Origin: Sulfurimonas sp. | GTDB lineage: Bacteria; Campylobacterota; Campylobacteria; Campylobacterales; Sulfurimonadaceae | DNA: 53,233 nucleotides | Direction of reading: 5' to 3' | Assembly (NCBI GenBank): GCA_027071075.1 | Contig: JALSUU010000260.1 | Coordinates: 1-53,233, forward strand | Part shown: positions 28,023 to 36,834 of the stretch, piece by piece | Layout of the letters: each line of letters starts with the position of its first letter | Position numbering within the stretch: the first letter of the stretch is position 1 | Made by a program: the position numbers and the translations under genes | The notes under the pieces: model-generated | Seen by the model: only the letters and a program-made list of their open reading frames with translations | What the model was told of the DNA's origin: nothing | The model's database searches: none

Positions 28023-28565
28023 ATGACATCTATGGATCTAAAACTTATTAAAATGGTCAGCGACCACTACTGGATTAAGAGAGATACTGTAGTTGACAAG
28101 CTAAGCTTTAAAGGGCGTACTTTTTTTAATAAATATGAAAAAGTAAATGCTCCTTTATCACAGTCTATTATCAATCAACATCTTAAGGGTGAAATAACTG
28201 TTGCACACTCTCTTGTAAATAAGCACAATAAGGTTGAAAATATAGTTATAGACTATAATGGTAGAGATCCTGAAAGATTTTACCATAAAACACAACTTCT
28301 GCTTCGTGAAGAGGGTTACATTAACTTTACTGCATACAAAACAAAAACAGAGGGTCATCTTCATGTTTATATACATAAGGGTCATACTACACTTCAAGAA
28401 GCTATACAACTTGGAAAAATGTTGAGTATGAAACTTGCTTCTAAACAGCCAAAACAGTGGCGTATGTTTCCTAATGCAGATATGCCTGAAGAGTACAACA
28501 TACTCGCTCTGCCTTATGAAGTATATGCAAAAGAACGGGGAGCTTCTTGGTCAAAACACATGTGA
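28023..28565 (+). CDS. DUF1882-family protein (next to glyA in the phylum)
   Basis: 180 residues, cytoplasmic, found beside glyA in Helicobacter and Campylobacter as I recall (HP0184/Cj0403-like). It opens with [20 protein letters not shown] and contains [20 protein letters not shown], reminiscent of a primase-like or RNA-binding fold, but the biochemical role is unknown. AGAGGAG precedes the ATG at 28023. A terminator hairpin follows 12 bp after its stop, separating it from the SPOR gene. Confidence 0.75.
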   Translation: MTSMDLKLIKMVSDHYWIKRDTVVDKLSFKGRTFFNKYEKVNAPLSQSIINQHLKGEITVAHSLVNKHNKVENIVIDYNGRDPERFYHKTQLLLREEGYINFTAYKTKTEGHLHVYIHKGHTTLQEAIQLGKMLSMKLASKQPKQWRMFPNADMPEEYNILALPYEVYAKERGASWSKHM

Positions 28566-28577
28566 GAAAGCGTAAAA

Positions 28578-28602
28578 AAAATGCCAACTGCTTGGCATTT
28601 TT
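28578..28602 (+). terminator. Intrinsic terminator after the DUF1882 gene
   Basis: A 10-bp stem (AAAATGCCAA with TTGGCATTTT), loop CTGC, ending in TTTTT. It is the clearest intrinsic terminator in the window and would end the glyA transcript. A second hairpin, GAGTG-AT-GCAC-GAA-GTGC-CACTC, follows at 28617-28639 without a T tract. Confidence 0.85.
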
Positions 28603-28692
28603 AGCTTTCGAATCAAGAGTGATGCACGAAGTGCCACTCGCGAAGAACCATTTGCAAAGAACCACCTAAAAAGAAGATAAAAGGAAAACAAT

Positions 28693-29367
28693 ATGAACGA
28701 AAACAATGAACTCAATGATATAATACTCAACAAAAACACAACTACGAACTCAAATAAAAAAATAATTTTAGCAGTAGCGACTTTGGGTGTTATCCTTATA
28801 GTAGTCGTTATGCTTATGAACTCTTTAAGTTCAAATGGTACAGATAATCTCCCTCAAGCGGTACTCCCTCCTGAGCCACAAACGCAAGCAACTACTGATC
28901 AAGAGCCTCTTTTTGAAGATATCGAAGTAGAGGAAGAAGCAAGTAGCAGTGATGCAGATTTAGATAAGATTGCTCAAAAGCTCAAACAAGAGAGTTTAGA
29001 AGAGCCAAAAGAAGATGAAATTGTTGAAGAAGAAGTTGTAGTCAAAGAGATTAAAAAAGCAACTCCTAAGGCAAAACCAACAAAGCATATCGAGAAGAAA
29101 AAAGTTGTTAAAAAAGTGCATCCACCTAAAACAAAAGCGGTAGCAAGTGGCTCTTACTATATCCAAGTTGGATCTTTTTCAAGGTATGAACCAAACTCTA
29201 AGTTTTTAAACTCTATTACAAAACTAGGCTTTAACTATAAGTTTCATAAAGCAAACAAGGTAAATAAAGTTCTTGTTGGTCCATTTAGAACTTCAAAAGA
29301 GGCAAAAAATGCGAGACGCGTTCTTCGTTCAAAAGTAGAGCCAGGAGCTTTTTTAATTAAACTATGA
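28693..29367 (+). CDS. SPOR-domain membrane protein
   Basis: A 224-residue bitopic membrane protein. After a cytoplasmic N-terminus, one helix (about 24-43, KIILAVATLGVILIVVVMLM) is followed by an acidic then Lys-rich linker (about 60-150) and a SPOR domain (about 151-224, GSYYIQVGSFSRYEPNSKFL). SPOR domains bind denuded peptidoglycan at division sites, so a cell-wall or division role is likely. AAAAGG precedes the ATG. Its stop overlaps the start of trpE by 4 bp. It corresponds in position to the SPOR gene of the Campylobacter fur locus. Confidence 0.88.
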   Translation: MNENNELNDIILNKNTTTNSNKKIILAVATLGVILIVVVMLMNSLSSNGTDNLPQAVLPPEPQTQATTDQEPLFEDIEVEEEASSSDADLDKIAQKLKQESLEEPKEDEIVEEEVVVKEIKKATPKAKPTKHIEKKKVVKKVHPPKTKAVASGSYYIQVGSFSRYEPNSKFLNSITKLGFNYKFHKANKVNKVLVGPFRTSKEAKNARRVLRSKVEPGAFLIKL

Positions 29368-30773
29368 TTTACTCTAAACAATTTACACTAGACCAACTTG
29401 CACCAATTGCTGTTTACGCAAAACTCAAGGCTCTATTTAAGGGTGAGATTACTTATCTTTTTGAGAGTGCTGGAGGGAGTGAAGGGAACTATAGTTTTAT
29501 CTGTATTGGAGCGAGAGAAAGACTTCAGTACATTAATGAAGAAACTATCTACACTGATGCAAATGCAGTCAAACACACAAAAAAAGAGTCACCTTTTCAG
29601 TTTTTAAAAGAGTACTATAAAAATATAGACACTACCATCTATAAAGAAGCAACAAAAGAGTTGAAAGTCGGATATGTCGATGGATTTATTGGCTATATTG
29701 CTTATGATATGGTGAAGGTATTTGAGCCAAAACTTGGTTCAAGTATGGATCATTTAAAAGATGAACTACATACTCCTGACCTTGATTTAATTCTTCCAAA
29801 GATGATTTTAGTCTATTCACATAAAAACCACCAAATCACTCTTGTATCTACTTTAGAAGAGTATAGCCAAAAGTTTACAGAGGTTCATGATGACCTTAAA
29901 GGCTCATATACCTATCAACATAGAGTGCATAACATAGGAGATGATGCAGGAAGTTTTGCACACTCTAAGAGCAAATTTTTTGAGATGATAGACAAATCAA
30001 AAGAGATGATTAGAAGTGGTGATGTTTTTCAAATACTGATGACAAACCGTTTTACAAGAAACATCAAAGTAGATCCTTTTAGTTTTTACCGTATCCTTCG
30101 TGCTAAAAACCCATCTCCCTATATGTTTTTAATGGAGTATGAAGATTTTAGCATCGTTGGAAGTTCTCCTGAAGTTATGGTTCGACTAGAAGAGAATGAA
30201 CTTCTCCTTCGCCCAATCGCTGGAACTCGAAAACGAGGTGCTACAAAAGAGCTTGATAAAGCGCTTGAAGAAGAACTTTTAGCTGATCCTAAAGAGCTTG
30301 CTGAACACTTAATGCTTATTGATTTGGGTCGTAATGATGTAGGTCGTGTTGCAAAAACAGGAACAGTAAAAGTAGAAGATATGATGCACATTGAAAGATT
30401 TTCTCATGTTATGCATATTGTCTCAGATGTTACAGCCCAACTGAGTGAAGATAAGGATATGTTTGATCTTTTTATGGCTACTTTTACAGCGGGAACTATG
30501 ACTGGTGCTCCAAAAATTCGTGCAATGGAACTCATTGCAGAGTACGAAGGTCTCAAGCGTGGTTTTTATAGTGGAAGCATAGGATACTTTGGTTTTGATG
30601 GAAATATGGATAGTGCGATTACTATTAGAACGGCTATGGTAAAAGAGGATAAGGTTGTGCTTCAAGCTGGTGCAGGCATCGTTGCAGATAGTGTAAAAGA
30701 ATCAGAGTACTTAGAAGTTGAAAACAAACTTGGTGCACTTATTCACTCACTCCAAGACCTCGATAAGAAGTAA
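29364..30773 (+). CDS. trpE: Anthranilate synthase component I
   Basis: A 469-residue chorismate-using enzyme. The catalytic part (about 205-465) has SGDVFQILMTNRF, SSPEVMVRLEENELLLRPIA followed by GTRKRG, DLGRNDVGRVA and FTAGTMTGAPKIRAME. PIAGT is typical of TrpE, whereas PabB usually has PIKGT. The N-terminal ITYLFESAGGSEG resembles the LLES element for tryptophan feedback. It needs a TrpG glutaminase, which is not nearby. It overlaps the SPOR gene by 4 bp and lies 3 bp before aroE. Confidence 0.9.
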   Translation: MIYSKQFTLDQLAPIAVYAKLKALFKGEITYLFESAGGSEGNYSFICIGARERLQYINEETIYTDANAVKHTKKESPFQFLKEYYKNIDTTIYKEATKELKVGYVDGFIGYIAYDMVKVFEPKLGSSMDHLKDELHTPDLDLILPKMILVYSHKNHQITLVSTLEEYSQKFTEVHDDLKGSYTYQHRVHNIGDDAGSFAHSKSKFFEMIDKSKEMIRSGDVFQILMTNRFTRNIKVDPFSFYRILRAKNPSPYMFLMEYEDFSIVGSSPEVMVRLEENELLLRPIAGTRKRGATKELDKALEEELLADPKELAEHLMLIDLGRNDVGRVAKTGTVKVEDMMHIERFSHVMHIVSDVTAQLSEDKDMFDLFMATFTAGTMTGAPKIRAMELIAEYEGLKRGFYSGSIGYFGFDGNMDSAITIRTAMVKEDKVVLQAGAGIVADSVKESEYLEVENKLGALIHSLQDLDKK

Positions 30774-30776
30774 AGA

Positions 30777-31571
30777 GTGAAAAAACTTTTCTCCATCTTT
30801 GGAAACCCAGTTTCACACTCGCGCTCACCTCTAATGCATAACTCTGTATTTAAAGCTTTAGCGTATGATGCATGTTATACCAGAACGCATCTCCTTGATG
30901 GTGCAAAACTCAAAGCTACTTTTTTTGATCTTGGTCTCTCAGGAGCAAATGTAACAGTTCCGCATAAAGAAGCCGCTTTTCAAGCTTGTGATGCAGTACG
31001 CGGTTTTGCAAAAACAGTAGGTGTTGTCAATACACTTATAAATGAAAATGGCAAACTTATAGGCTATAACACCGATGCAGATGGTTTTATGTATGCAATT
31101 AGTGAATTTAATTCGATTCAAAATATTTTAATCATTGGTGCGGGTGGTACTGCAAAAGCATTGGCAGCAAAGTTTAAAGAAGAAAATATAGATGTAACCG
31201 TTCTTAATAGAAGTGAGGGTCGCCTCCCCTACTTTAAAGAGTTAGGATGTCAAACCTACTCTTGGGAAAACTTTGAACTCTCAAAATATGACCTTGTGGT
31301 AAATACTACAAGTGCTGGACTCAAAGATGAAGAGTTTCCTTGTCCCAAAGAGTTACTCGTAAATATTTTCGATGCTACATCTTATGTAGCTGATGCCATA
31401 TATGGAAAACTCACCCCCTTTCTCTCACTTGCAAAAGAGAAAAACATCATTTATAAAGATGGTGCAGATATGCTTTTAGGACAGGGTGTTTTAGCAAATG
31501 AACTTTTTGTAAACTTTGCATTTCCTAAAGAGTCTATAAAAAAGGCGATGTCTCATAGTTTTGAGATTTAA
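30777..31571 (+). CDS. aroE: Shikimate dehydrogenase
   Basis: A 264-residue NADPH enzyme reducing 3-dehydroshikimate to shikimate. The substrate site shows FGNPVSHSRSPLMHN and ANVTVPHKEAAF with the catalytic Lys; NTDADGF follows. The nucleotide loop is IIGAGGTAKALAAKF and the C-terminal DGADMLLGQGV is conserved. The start is GTG three bases after trpE. It converges with recR, the stops overlapping by 4 bp. Confidence 0.95.
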   Translation: MKKLFSIFGNPVSHSRSPLMHNSVFKALAYDACYTRTHLLDGAKLKATFFDLGLSGANVTVPHKEAAFQACDAVRGFAKTVGVVNTLINENGKLIGYNTDADGFMYAISEFNSIQNILIIGAGGTAKALAAKFKEENIDVTVLNRSEGRLPYFKELGCQTYSWENFELSKYDLVVNTTSAGLKDEEFPCPKELLVNIFDATSYVADAIYGKLTPFLSLAKEKNIIYKDGADMLLGQGVLANELFVNFAFPKESIKKAMSHSFEI

Positions 31572-32137
31572 ACCTTTACTCTATCTTCTAAAGCACGGGT
31601 AAGCGAGAGCAAATCAATGTTTTCTAAACTCACTCCAGTTGGAACACCCTGTGCAATTTTAGAGAAGTTTACACTATAAGGAGCTAATTTATCTTCTATA
31701 TAGAGTATAACTGCATCATTCGCTATTGAGGGTGTAAGTGCAAACAAAATCTCTTTCGCACCATTTTCTACTAACTCCTCAAGTTTTGAAATACTCAACT
31801 CTTCTAAAGAATCAAGTACAAAATATTTTCCATCAAAAAGACCATTCTCCTCTAAAAGTAAAATATCTTTTGCATTTTCAACGATACATAAAACACGGGA
31901 ATCTCGTCCATCATCTGTACAAATATAACAGAGTTCATCTTCACTCATACCACCACAATCTCTACACTTTTTCAAACTTCCAAGTGCATCTTCTATTGCA
32001 TGAGAGATACGCATTCCAACAAAAGTATCATTCATTATCATATGATAGGCTAAACGAGTAGCTGATTTTTTTCCAATAGTTGGTAGTTCTTGGAGTGAAT
32101 CTACTAAACGGTTAAACTTTTCTAAAGATCTATTCAT
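31568..32137 (-). CDS. recR: Recombination mediator protein RecR
   Basis: A 189-residue DNA repair protein that helps load RecA with RecF/RecO. It has an N-terminal helix-hairpin-helix (LQELPTIGKKSATRLAYHM), a four-cysteine zinc finger (CRDCGGMSEDELCYIC) and a Toprim domain (SRVLCIVENAKDILLLEENG, then LTPSIANDA and KIAQGVPTG). The usual TEGE-like element is diverged to LTPSI here. It starts one base after mltA's stop, so the two minus-strand genes form an operon. Confidence 0.95.
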   Translation of the reverse strand: MNRSLEKFNRLVDSLQELPTIGKKSATRLAYHMIMNDTFVGMRISHAIEDALGSLKKCRDCGGMSEDELCYICTDDGRDSRVLCIVENAKDILLLEENGLFDGKYFVLDSLEELSISKLEELVENGAKEILFALTPSIANDAVILYIEDKLAPYSVNFSKIAQGVPTGVSLENIDLLSLTRALEDRVKV

Positions 32138-33232
32138 TTATAAACTTTTCCCTTTTGGCATCAATATCCATAACTTTAAGTTAGCTTTTAATCTTCCAGC
32201 ACTCTGCATAGCTGCATCACCAGACCCTAAAAAGAAGTCTGCACGAACAGCACCTTTAATAGCCCCACCAGTGTCTTGAGCGAATACAATACGGTTTTCT
32301 TTTCTTTCATTTACTTTAGCACTCAGATAAAGCATACTTCCAAGAGGTATAAAACTTCTATCTACTGCGACTGAACGCTTCGGTGTTAATTCCAAACCAA
32401 GTGCTCCTGTTGCACCCTGATTTCGCTCTTTAAAGTAGACAAGTGATTGATTATAATTAAGTACTTCATCTACTCTTTTAGGATTCTTCTTAAGCCATGC
32501 TTTGATACTTTGCAGAGAGACTTCTTCAGGTTTCAAAGCGCCTATCTTTACTAAATAACGCCCAATAGCCTTATATTTATGCCCATTTTGATTAGCATAA
32601 CCTATAAAGAGAGTTTTACCATTATCAAGTGTAACACGCCCTGAACCTTGAATCTCCAAAAAAAATCTATCTATCTTTGAATCACAATAACAGATAACAC
32701 CAGCGTTCACACCCTTTTTTTTACTTTGCGCTCTTGTATCATATGGTACTAACTTATTTCCCCTCACTCTTCCTCTGAGTCTATACTTTTTTAAATCAGG
32801 ATATATGGAAGAGAGGTCTACTATTATGAGATCTTGGGGTGTTTCATATATTGGATAGTGATATTGTTTTGATTTTTTCATTGATGCATGTAAAGAAGCC
32901 TCATAGTAGCCAGTTAAAAGTCCTGCAGTTTCACCCTCCTTTGTACTTATCATATAGGGAGAAAAATGAGCAAGCAGAAACTCTTTTGCATTTTTCACAC
33001 TCTTTGCCTCTTCACATAAAGAGCCATAGATTTTTTTACTCTTTTTTGTTCTACAGTTATTTTTAAAGTTTTCAAGTACTGCATCAAAATCTTCATTTTC
33101 AAAATTTGGTAGATTTTCAAAACTACTCTCATAAAGATAAGTATTAGGCAGAGAATCAAAAAGGACTTGTGGCTTCTTAGTACAGCCAAAAAAGAGTGTT
33201 ATGATAAATATAATATATATACTTCGTTTCAT
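32138..33232 (-). CDS. mltA: Membrane-bound lytic murein transglycosylase A (lipoprotein)
   Basis: A 364-residue lipoprotein cutting peptidoglycan. The signal peptide ends in a lipobox, LFFGC, with Cys17. An MltA domain (about 105-260: ETAGLLTGYYEASL, VNAGVICYCDSKIDRFFLEI and later QGSGRV) is followed by the C-terminal 3D domain with FAQDTGGAIKGAVRADFFLG, holding the catalytic Asp. It would be anchored to the outer-membrane inner leaflet. First in the mltA-recR pair. Confidence 0.93.
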   Translation of the reverse strand: MKRSIYIIFIITLFFGCTKKPQVLFDSLPNTYLYESSFENLPNFENEDFDAVLENFKNNCRTKKSKKIYGSLCEEAKSVKNAKEFLLAHFSPYMISTKEGETAGLLTGYYEASLHASMKKSKQYHYPIYETPQDLIIVDLSSIYPDLKKYRLRGRVRGNKLVPYDTRAQSKKKGVNAGVICYCDSKIDRFFLEIQGSGRVTLDNGKTLFIGYANQNGHKYKAIGRYLVKIGALKPEEVSLQSIKAWLKKNPKRVDEVLNYNQSLVYFKERNQGATGALGLELTPKRSVAVDRSFIPLGSMLYLSAKVNERKENRIVFAQDTGGAIKGAVRADFFLGSGDAAMQSAGRLKANLKLWILMPKGKSL

Positions 33233-33406
33233 AATGCGATTATACCATTTTCTATAATGTTCTCGTTAACGCAAAATCATTTCAAATTGAAATATAGTTA
33301 AGTTCTTTTTGTATTTTTTCTAATAAAAAGAAAATTTAGCTGTTGTTGCGTATGAAAAAGTTATGTATTGTCTCTTACTTATATTAAAAGTTTATTTTTT
33401 TTATGA

Positions 33407-33412
33407 TAAAAT
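33407..33412 (+). promoter_or_regulatory. Candidate -10 box for the 33444-36708 operon
   Basis: TAAAAT follows the T-rich GTTTATTTTTTTTATGA, a good match to the T-rich epsilonproteobacterial promoter. The transcript start would be near 33419. The 211-bp spacer from mltA holds this and an unassigned AT-rich stretch. Confidence 0.55.
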
Positions 33413-33443
33413 GAACAATTAAAAAAAAACTGGGACTAAATAG

Positions 33444-33728
33444 ATGTTTCAAAAGAAAATTTCAAAATTGTTTCTAGTGTTAATTTTACTAATAACTGTA
33501 AATATACATGCAGAGGATGCTTCTCTGTCTCCACAACAAATTGCAAAAAAACTCCACCTTATACCTGCATCAAAAGCAATCATGCAATGGGAAAGAGTTT
33601 TTAAATCTGAGCGAAAAATAAAAAGATACAAAATCGACACCTTATGTAAAGAGCAACAAAATCAACTTAAAGAGTATCTCATTGAACATGCCATAGATTC
33701 AGACCAACCAACAGTAGCAGGAGTTTAA
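33444..33728 (+). CDS. Small exported protein of unknown function
   Basis: 94 residues with a clear signal peptide (about 1-23, ending NIHA-ED), leaving a 70-residue periplasmic protein. The mature part is helical and basic (KSERKIKRYKIDTLCKEQQN) with one cysteine. No family recognised. It opens an operon with a DUF3373-type outer-membrane protein and an HD-GYP phosphodiesterase, spaced by 2 bp each, so it may be a periplasmic partner of either. Confidence 0.65.
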   Translation: MFQKKISKLFLVLILLITVNIHAEDASLSPQQIAKKLHLIPASKAIMQWERVFKSERKIKRYKIDTLCKEQQNQLKEYLIEHAIDSDQPTVAGV

Positions 33729-33730
33729 AA

Positions 33731-35158
33731 TTGAATAAACAACTATTAACCTTTTTTGCAGTAACACTTTCTTTATCCGCAAACAATAACGACAATACTC
33801 TTTTATTACAATCTTTAACTCAAGAGGTAAAAAGTCTTAAACAAGAAGTCACGACTCTTAAACAATCCCAAATTCAAAATAGCACAAGTATAGATAATAT
33901 ATATGAAAATATAGATAGTGTTGAAGCAGAAAAGTTACAAGACAAAATTAATTTTGGACTTGGATTTAAAACAAACCTTGATAACTTTACAAAAACCTAT
34001 GCAGATACTCATAAAGTCTCTAACAATAATATCTGGAGCAATAAACTTATGCTCCAGATAAAAGCTAACATTACAGATAACATGAACTTTTATGGAAGGC
34101 TCTCTATGTATAAATATTGGGGAAGTAGTTATATTCACCCTTATACTTATTACGACAACATGCAAGGGCGTGTCCCATCAGACAGTACTCTTTATGTAGA
34201 AAGAGCTTATCTTAACTGGTTTTTATTTAAAGACACCCTCTTACCTATTGCTTTTACTATTGGGAGACAACCTAGTTCAGATGGACCAAGTAATCAGTTC
34301 AAAGACAATACAAAACGAAAAGGGACATACTCAGCACTATTATATGATGGAGCAGCTGATGGTGCTGTTCTTACCGCTAATATTTCAAAACTTATTAAGC
34401 TTCCAAAAAGTTATTTACGCTTTGGATATGCGAAAGGATTTGGATACAGTGAAACTTCTCAAAATGTTGGTAATGCCTTTATAGGTGCATCGAATAATGA
34501 CATCAAAGATACTAATGTCGCAGGTTTCTTTTTAGATACTACAGTACCACATATGCAAAATTCTCTTATTCAAATCAGTTACTCCAAGATGATGAATATT
34601 GTCGCAAACCCACTTGAGAAAAATAGCTCAACAAACAAAAATATTGGAGATGTAGATCTTTATGGGATAATGATTGAGCTCTCAAATATTAATAATACTC
34701 ATCTCGATCTTTTTGCACAATATGGATACTCTCATGCAATACCAAATAACAATAGTTACTTAAATTATGGTGGATTACTAGGAGACTCAGGTGATACTAA
34801 AACAAAAGATGGTGATTCATTTTGGATTGGTTCACGCTATGGTTTTGGACAAAAACAAAGATACAAACTTGGACTTGAATATAACCAAGGAAGTAAAAAC
34901 TGGATAAATCTTACGCAAGGTTCTTTTGATATATATAACAAGCTTGCAACGCGGGGAAGTGCCTTTGAAGCTTATATAATGTATGTTATAAATAGATATG
35001 CTAATCTTCGTGTTGGTTATGTAAACATAGATTATAAATATACTCGTAGTGGTTGGTTTGTAGGGAAAAGTGAAAAAATCAATACTTCTTTGAAAAATGC
35101 TGAAAATCATGTAGATAAATTAGAGTCTATCTATCTTAAAATGAGTATACATTTCTAA
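33731..35158 (+). CDS. DUF3373-type outer-membrane beta-barrel (porin-like) protein
   Basis: 475 residues. A signal peptide (about 1-17) and a short coiled coil (25-60, QEVKSLKQEVTTLKQSQ) precede a beta-rich domain with alternating aromatic strands: NKLMLQIKANITDNMNFYGR, ERAYLNWFLFKDTLLPIAFT followed by IGRQPSSDGP, ending in KMSIHF with the C-terminal Phe of outer-membrane barrels. It matches what I know as DUF3373 of this phylum. The start is TTG with AGGAG seven bases upstream. Likely a channel; substrate unknown. Middle gene of the operon with the HD-GYP protein. Confidence 0.78.
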   Translation: MNKQLLTFFAVTLSLSANNNDNTLLLQSLTQEVKSLKQEVTTLKQSQIQNSTSIDNIYENIDSVEAEKLQDKINFGLGFKTNLDNFTKTYADTHKVSNNNIWSNKLMLQIKANITDNMNFYGRLSMYKYWGSSYIHPYTYYDNMQGRVPSDSTLYVERAYLNWFLFKDTLLPIAFTIGRQPSSDGPSNQFKDNTKRKGTYSALLYDGAADGAVLTANISKLIKLPKSYLRFGYAKGFGYSETSQNVGNAFIGASNNDIKDTNVAGFFLDTTVPHMQNSLIQISYSKMMNIVANPLEKNSSTNKNIGDVDLYGIMIELSNINNTHLDLFAQYGYSHAIPNNNSYLNYGGLLGDSGDTKTKDGDSFWIGSRYGFGQKQRYKLGLEYNQGSKNWINLTQGSFDIYNKLATRGSAFEAYIMYVINRYANLRVGYVNIDYKYTRSGWFVGKSEKINTSLKNAENHVDKLESIYLKMSIHF

Positions 35159-35160
35159 CT

Positions 35161-36708
35161 ATGGAACAGAGACTCAATAATTTAAAGTTTGTACTTAAAA
35201 TAAATATTACAACACTTATCTCTGTTATAACTATCATTATATTAAGTGCTACTTTTTATTATGCAAATAATTTAGCATTAACTACGATGAGCATAAATAG
35301 TACTTCACAGGAAGTTATAAATAGATTAACTAAAAAAATTCAAATTAGCTTAGAATTGATGAACCATATAACGATTCAAAATTCAATTAAAGAGAATAAA
35401 AATTATAAAAAAGAGAATATTATAGTATATCAAAACCTCATTGAAAGTTTAAATAATGTACAAACCAGTAAATACCTTCAAACTGATACCCAAGCACAAA
35501 AAATTATTTATAATATTAGACAGAGAATTAAGGGCTATAAACTTATTGCAAATGAATTACGCGCTGATGTTCAAGAAGATAGCGAGGATGGTCTCTATTC
35601 AATCCTAGCACTCTCTTCAGCAAGTCAAAAGATAGCTCAAGAGTTAGAGTTACTTAATCAAAAAATTTCACAAATTTTGCAAAGTAATATTAGAGCAATT
35701 CATGCAACTCTATTTCAAATAAATATAGCAACAATTTTTTTCTTACTAGCAACTATCGCTCTTATGTTATATATCAATAGAATTATCATTATTTCTATCA
35801 TACAAAGAATGGAAAAGCTCAAAGAAGAGATTGTCTCCTTTTTTGATTTGCTCTCTCAAAAAAACAGTACTGTAAAACATATAGCCATAAACGGAAATGA
35901 TGAAATAGCTGAAATAATGAAAATTATTGACAACCATATGTATATTGCAGAAAAAATTGTTGCCGTAGAAAGAGATCAAGCCAAAGAAATTAAACTCAAA
36001 GTACAAGAGGGATTAAAAGAGATTACTACACTCAATAATGAAGTAGAGGCGACACAAAGAGAAATAGTCTTTACCATGGGAGCAATTGCAGAGGAACGCT
36101 CAAAGGAGACAGGACAACATGTTCAAAGAGTTGCAGAATACTCTCTAATTTTAGCCCGCTTATATGGTCTTTCTTTAGAAGAATCTATCTTAATCAAAAA
36201 TGCTTCTCCAATGCATGATATAGGAAAAATAGGAATCCCTGATGCTATTTTAAATAAACCAGGAAGATTTACAGATGAAGAGTTTGAGGTTATGAAAACT
36301 CACTCTGAAATAGGTTATCGAATGTTAAAACATTCTACAAAATCTATTTTAAAAGCTGCTGCAATCTTAGCACATCAACATCATGAAAGATGGGATGGGA
36401 AAGGATATCCTCAAGGTCTCGAAGGTAAAAATATTCATATTTATGGTCGCCTTACTGCTATTGCTGATGTTTTTGATGCACTCGGAAGTGAAAGAGTCTA
36501 CAAAAAAGCTTGGTCACTAGAGAAGATACTTCAACTCTTTCAAGATGAACGGGGAAAACAATTTGATCCACTTCTTGTAGATTTATTTCTCAATAATTTA
36601 GAGCATTTTTTAGCTGCTAAAGAGAATATTGAATCAAATAATGGGGAACCATCATTGTCAAGGTATATAGAAAACTTCGAGAAAGTTTCAAATATAATTG
36701 TCAAATAA
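35161..36708 (+). CDS. Membrane-bound HD-GYP cyclic di-GMP phosphodiesterase
   Basis: A 515-residue sensor. Two membrane helices (about 14-36 and 187-212) flank a helical periplasmic domain of about 150 residues, followed by a HAMP-like and coiled-coil linker (215-305). The HD-GYP domain (about 310-490) is intact: GQHVQRVAEYS, HDIGKIGIPD with His352-Asp353, KTHSEIGYRML and HQHHERWDGKGYPQGL (405-420). It should degrade cyclic di-GMP, opposing the cyclase at 20937. It starts 2 bp after the porin-like gene, which suggests it senses something in the periplasm tied to that channel. Confidence 0.9.
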   Translation: MEQRLNNLKFVLKINITTLISVITIIILSATFYYANNLALTTMSINSTSQEVINRLTKKIQISLELMNHITIQNSIKENKNYKKENIIVYQNLIESLNNVQTSKYLQTDTQAQKIIYNIRQRIKGYKLIANELRADVQEDSEDGLYSILALSSASQKIAQELELLNQKISQILQSNIRAIHATLFQINIATIFFLLATIALMLYINRIIIISIIQRMEKLKEEIVSFFDLLSQKNSTVKHIAINGNDEIAEIMKIIDNHMYIAEKIVAVERDQAKEIKLKVQEGLKEITTLNNEVEATQREIVFTMGAIAEERSKETGQHVQRVAEYSLILARLYGLSLEESILIKNASPMHDIGKIGIPDAILNKPGRFTDEEFEVMKTHSEIGYRMLKHSTKSILKAAAILAHQHHERWDGKGYPQGLEGKNIHIYGRLTAIADVFDALGSERVYKKAWSLEKILQLFQDERGKQFDPLLVDLFLNNLEHFLAAKENIESNNGEPSLSRYIENFEKVSNIIVK

Positions 36709-36796
36709 AACAGCTTCATATTTTATGATGCGTAACTCTAGCATCAATAATACCTCTAGGGTTACTAGTATTACAGAATTATTTATTTTTTATGGG

Positions 36797-36802
36797 TATA
36801 AT
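36797..36802 (+). promoter_or_regulatory. Sigma-70 type -10 box for dnaJ
   Basis: TATAAT with an upstream TG three to five bases before it and a T-rich ATTTATTTTTTATG. It lies about 33 bp ahead of the dnaJ start. AGGGAAAC provides the ribosome site. Confidence 0.65.
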
Positions 36803-36834
36803 TCCGAAAATATTTATTAAAAACTAGGGAAACA

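Noticed and set aside
29364-30773. Assignment as PabB (aminodeoxychorismate synthase)
   Set aside because: The PIAGT motif and the N-terminal feedback-like FESAGG segment favour TrpE.
36709-36834. Terminator after the HD-GYP gene
   Set aside because: A 6-bp TGATGC/GCATCA stem is present but the loop is 9 bases and no T tract follows; too weak to list.
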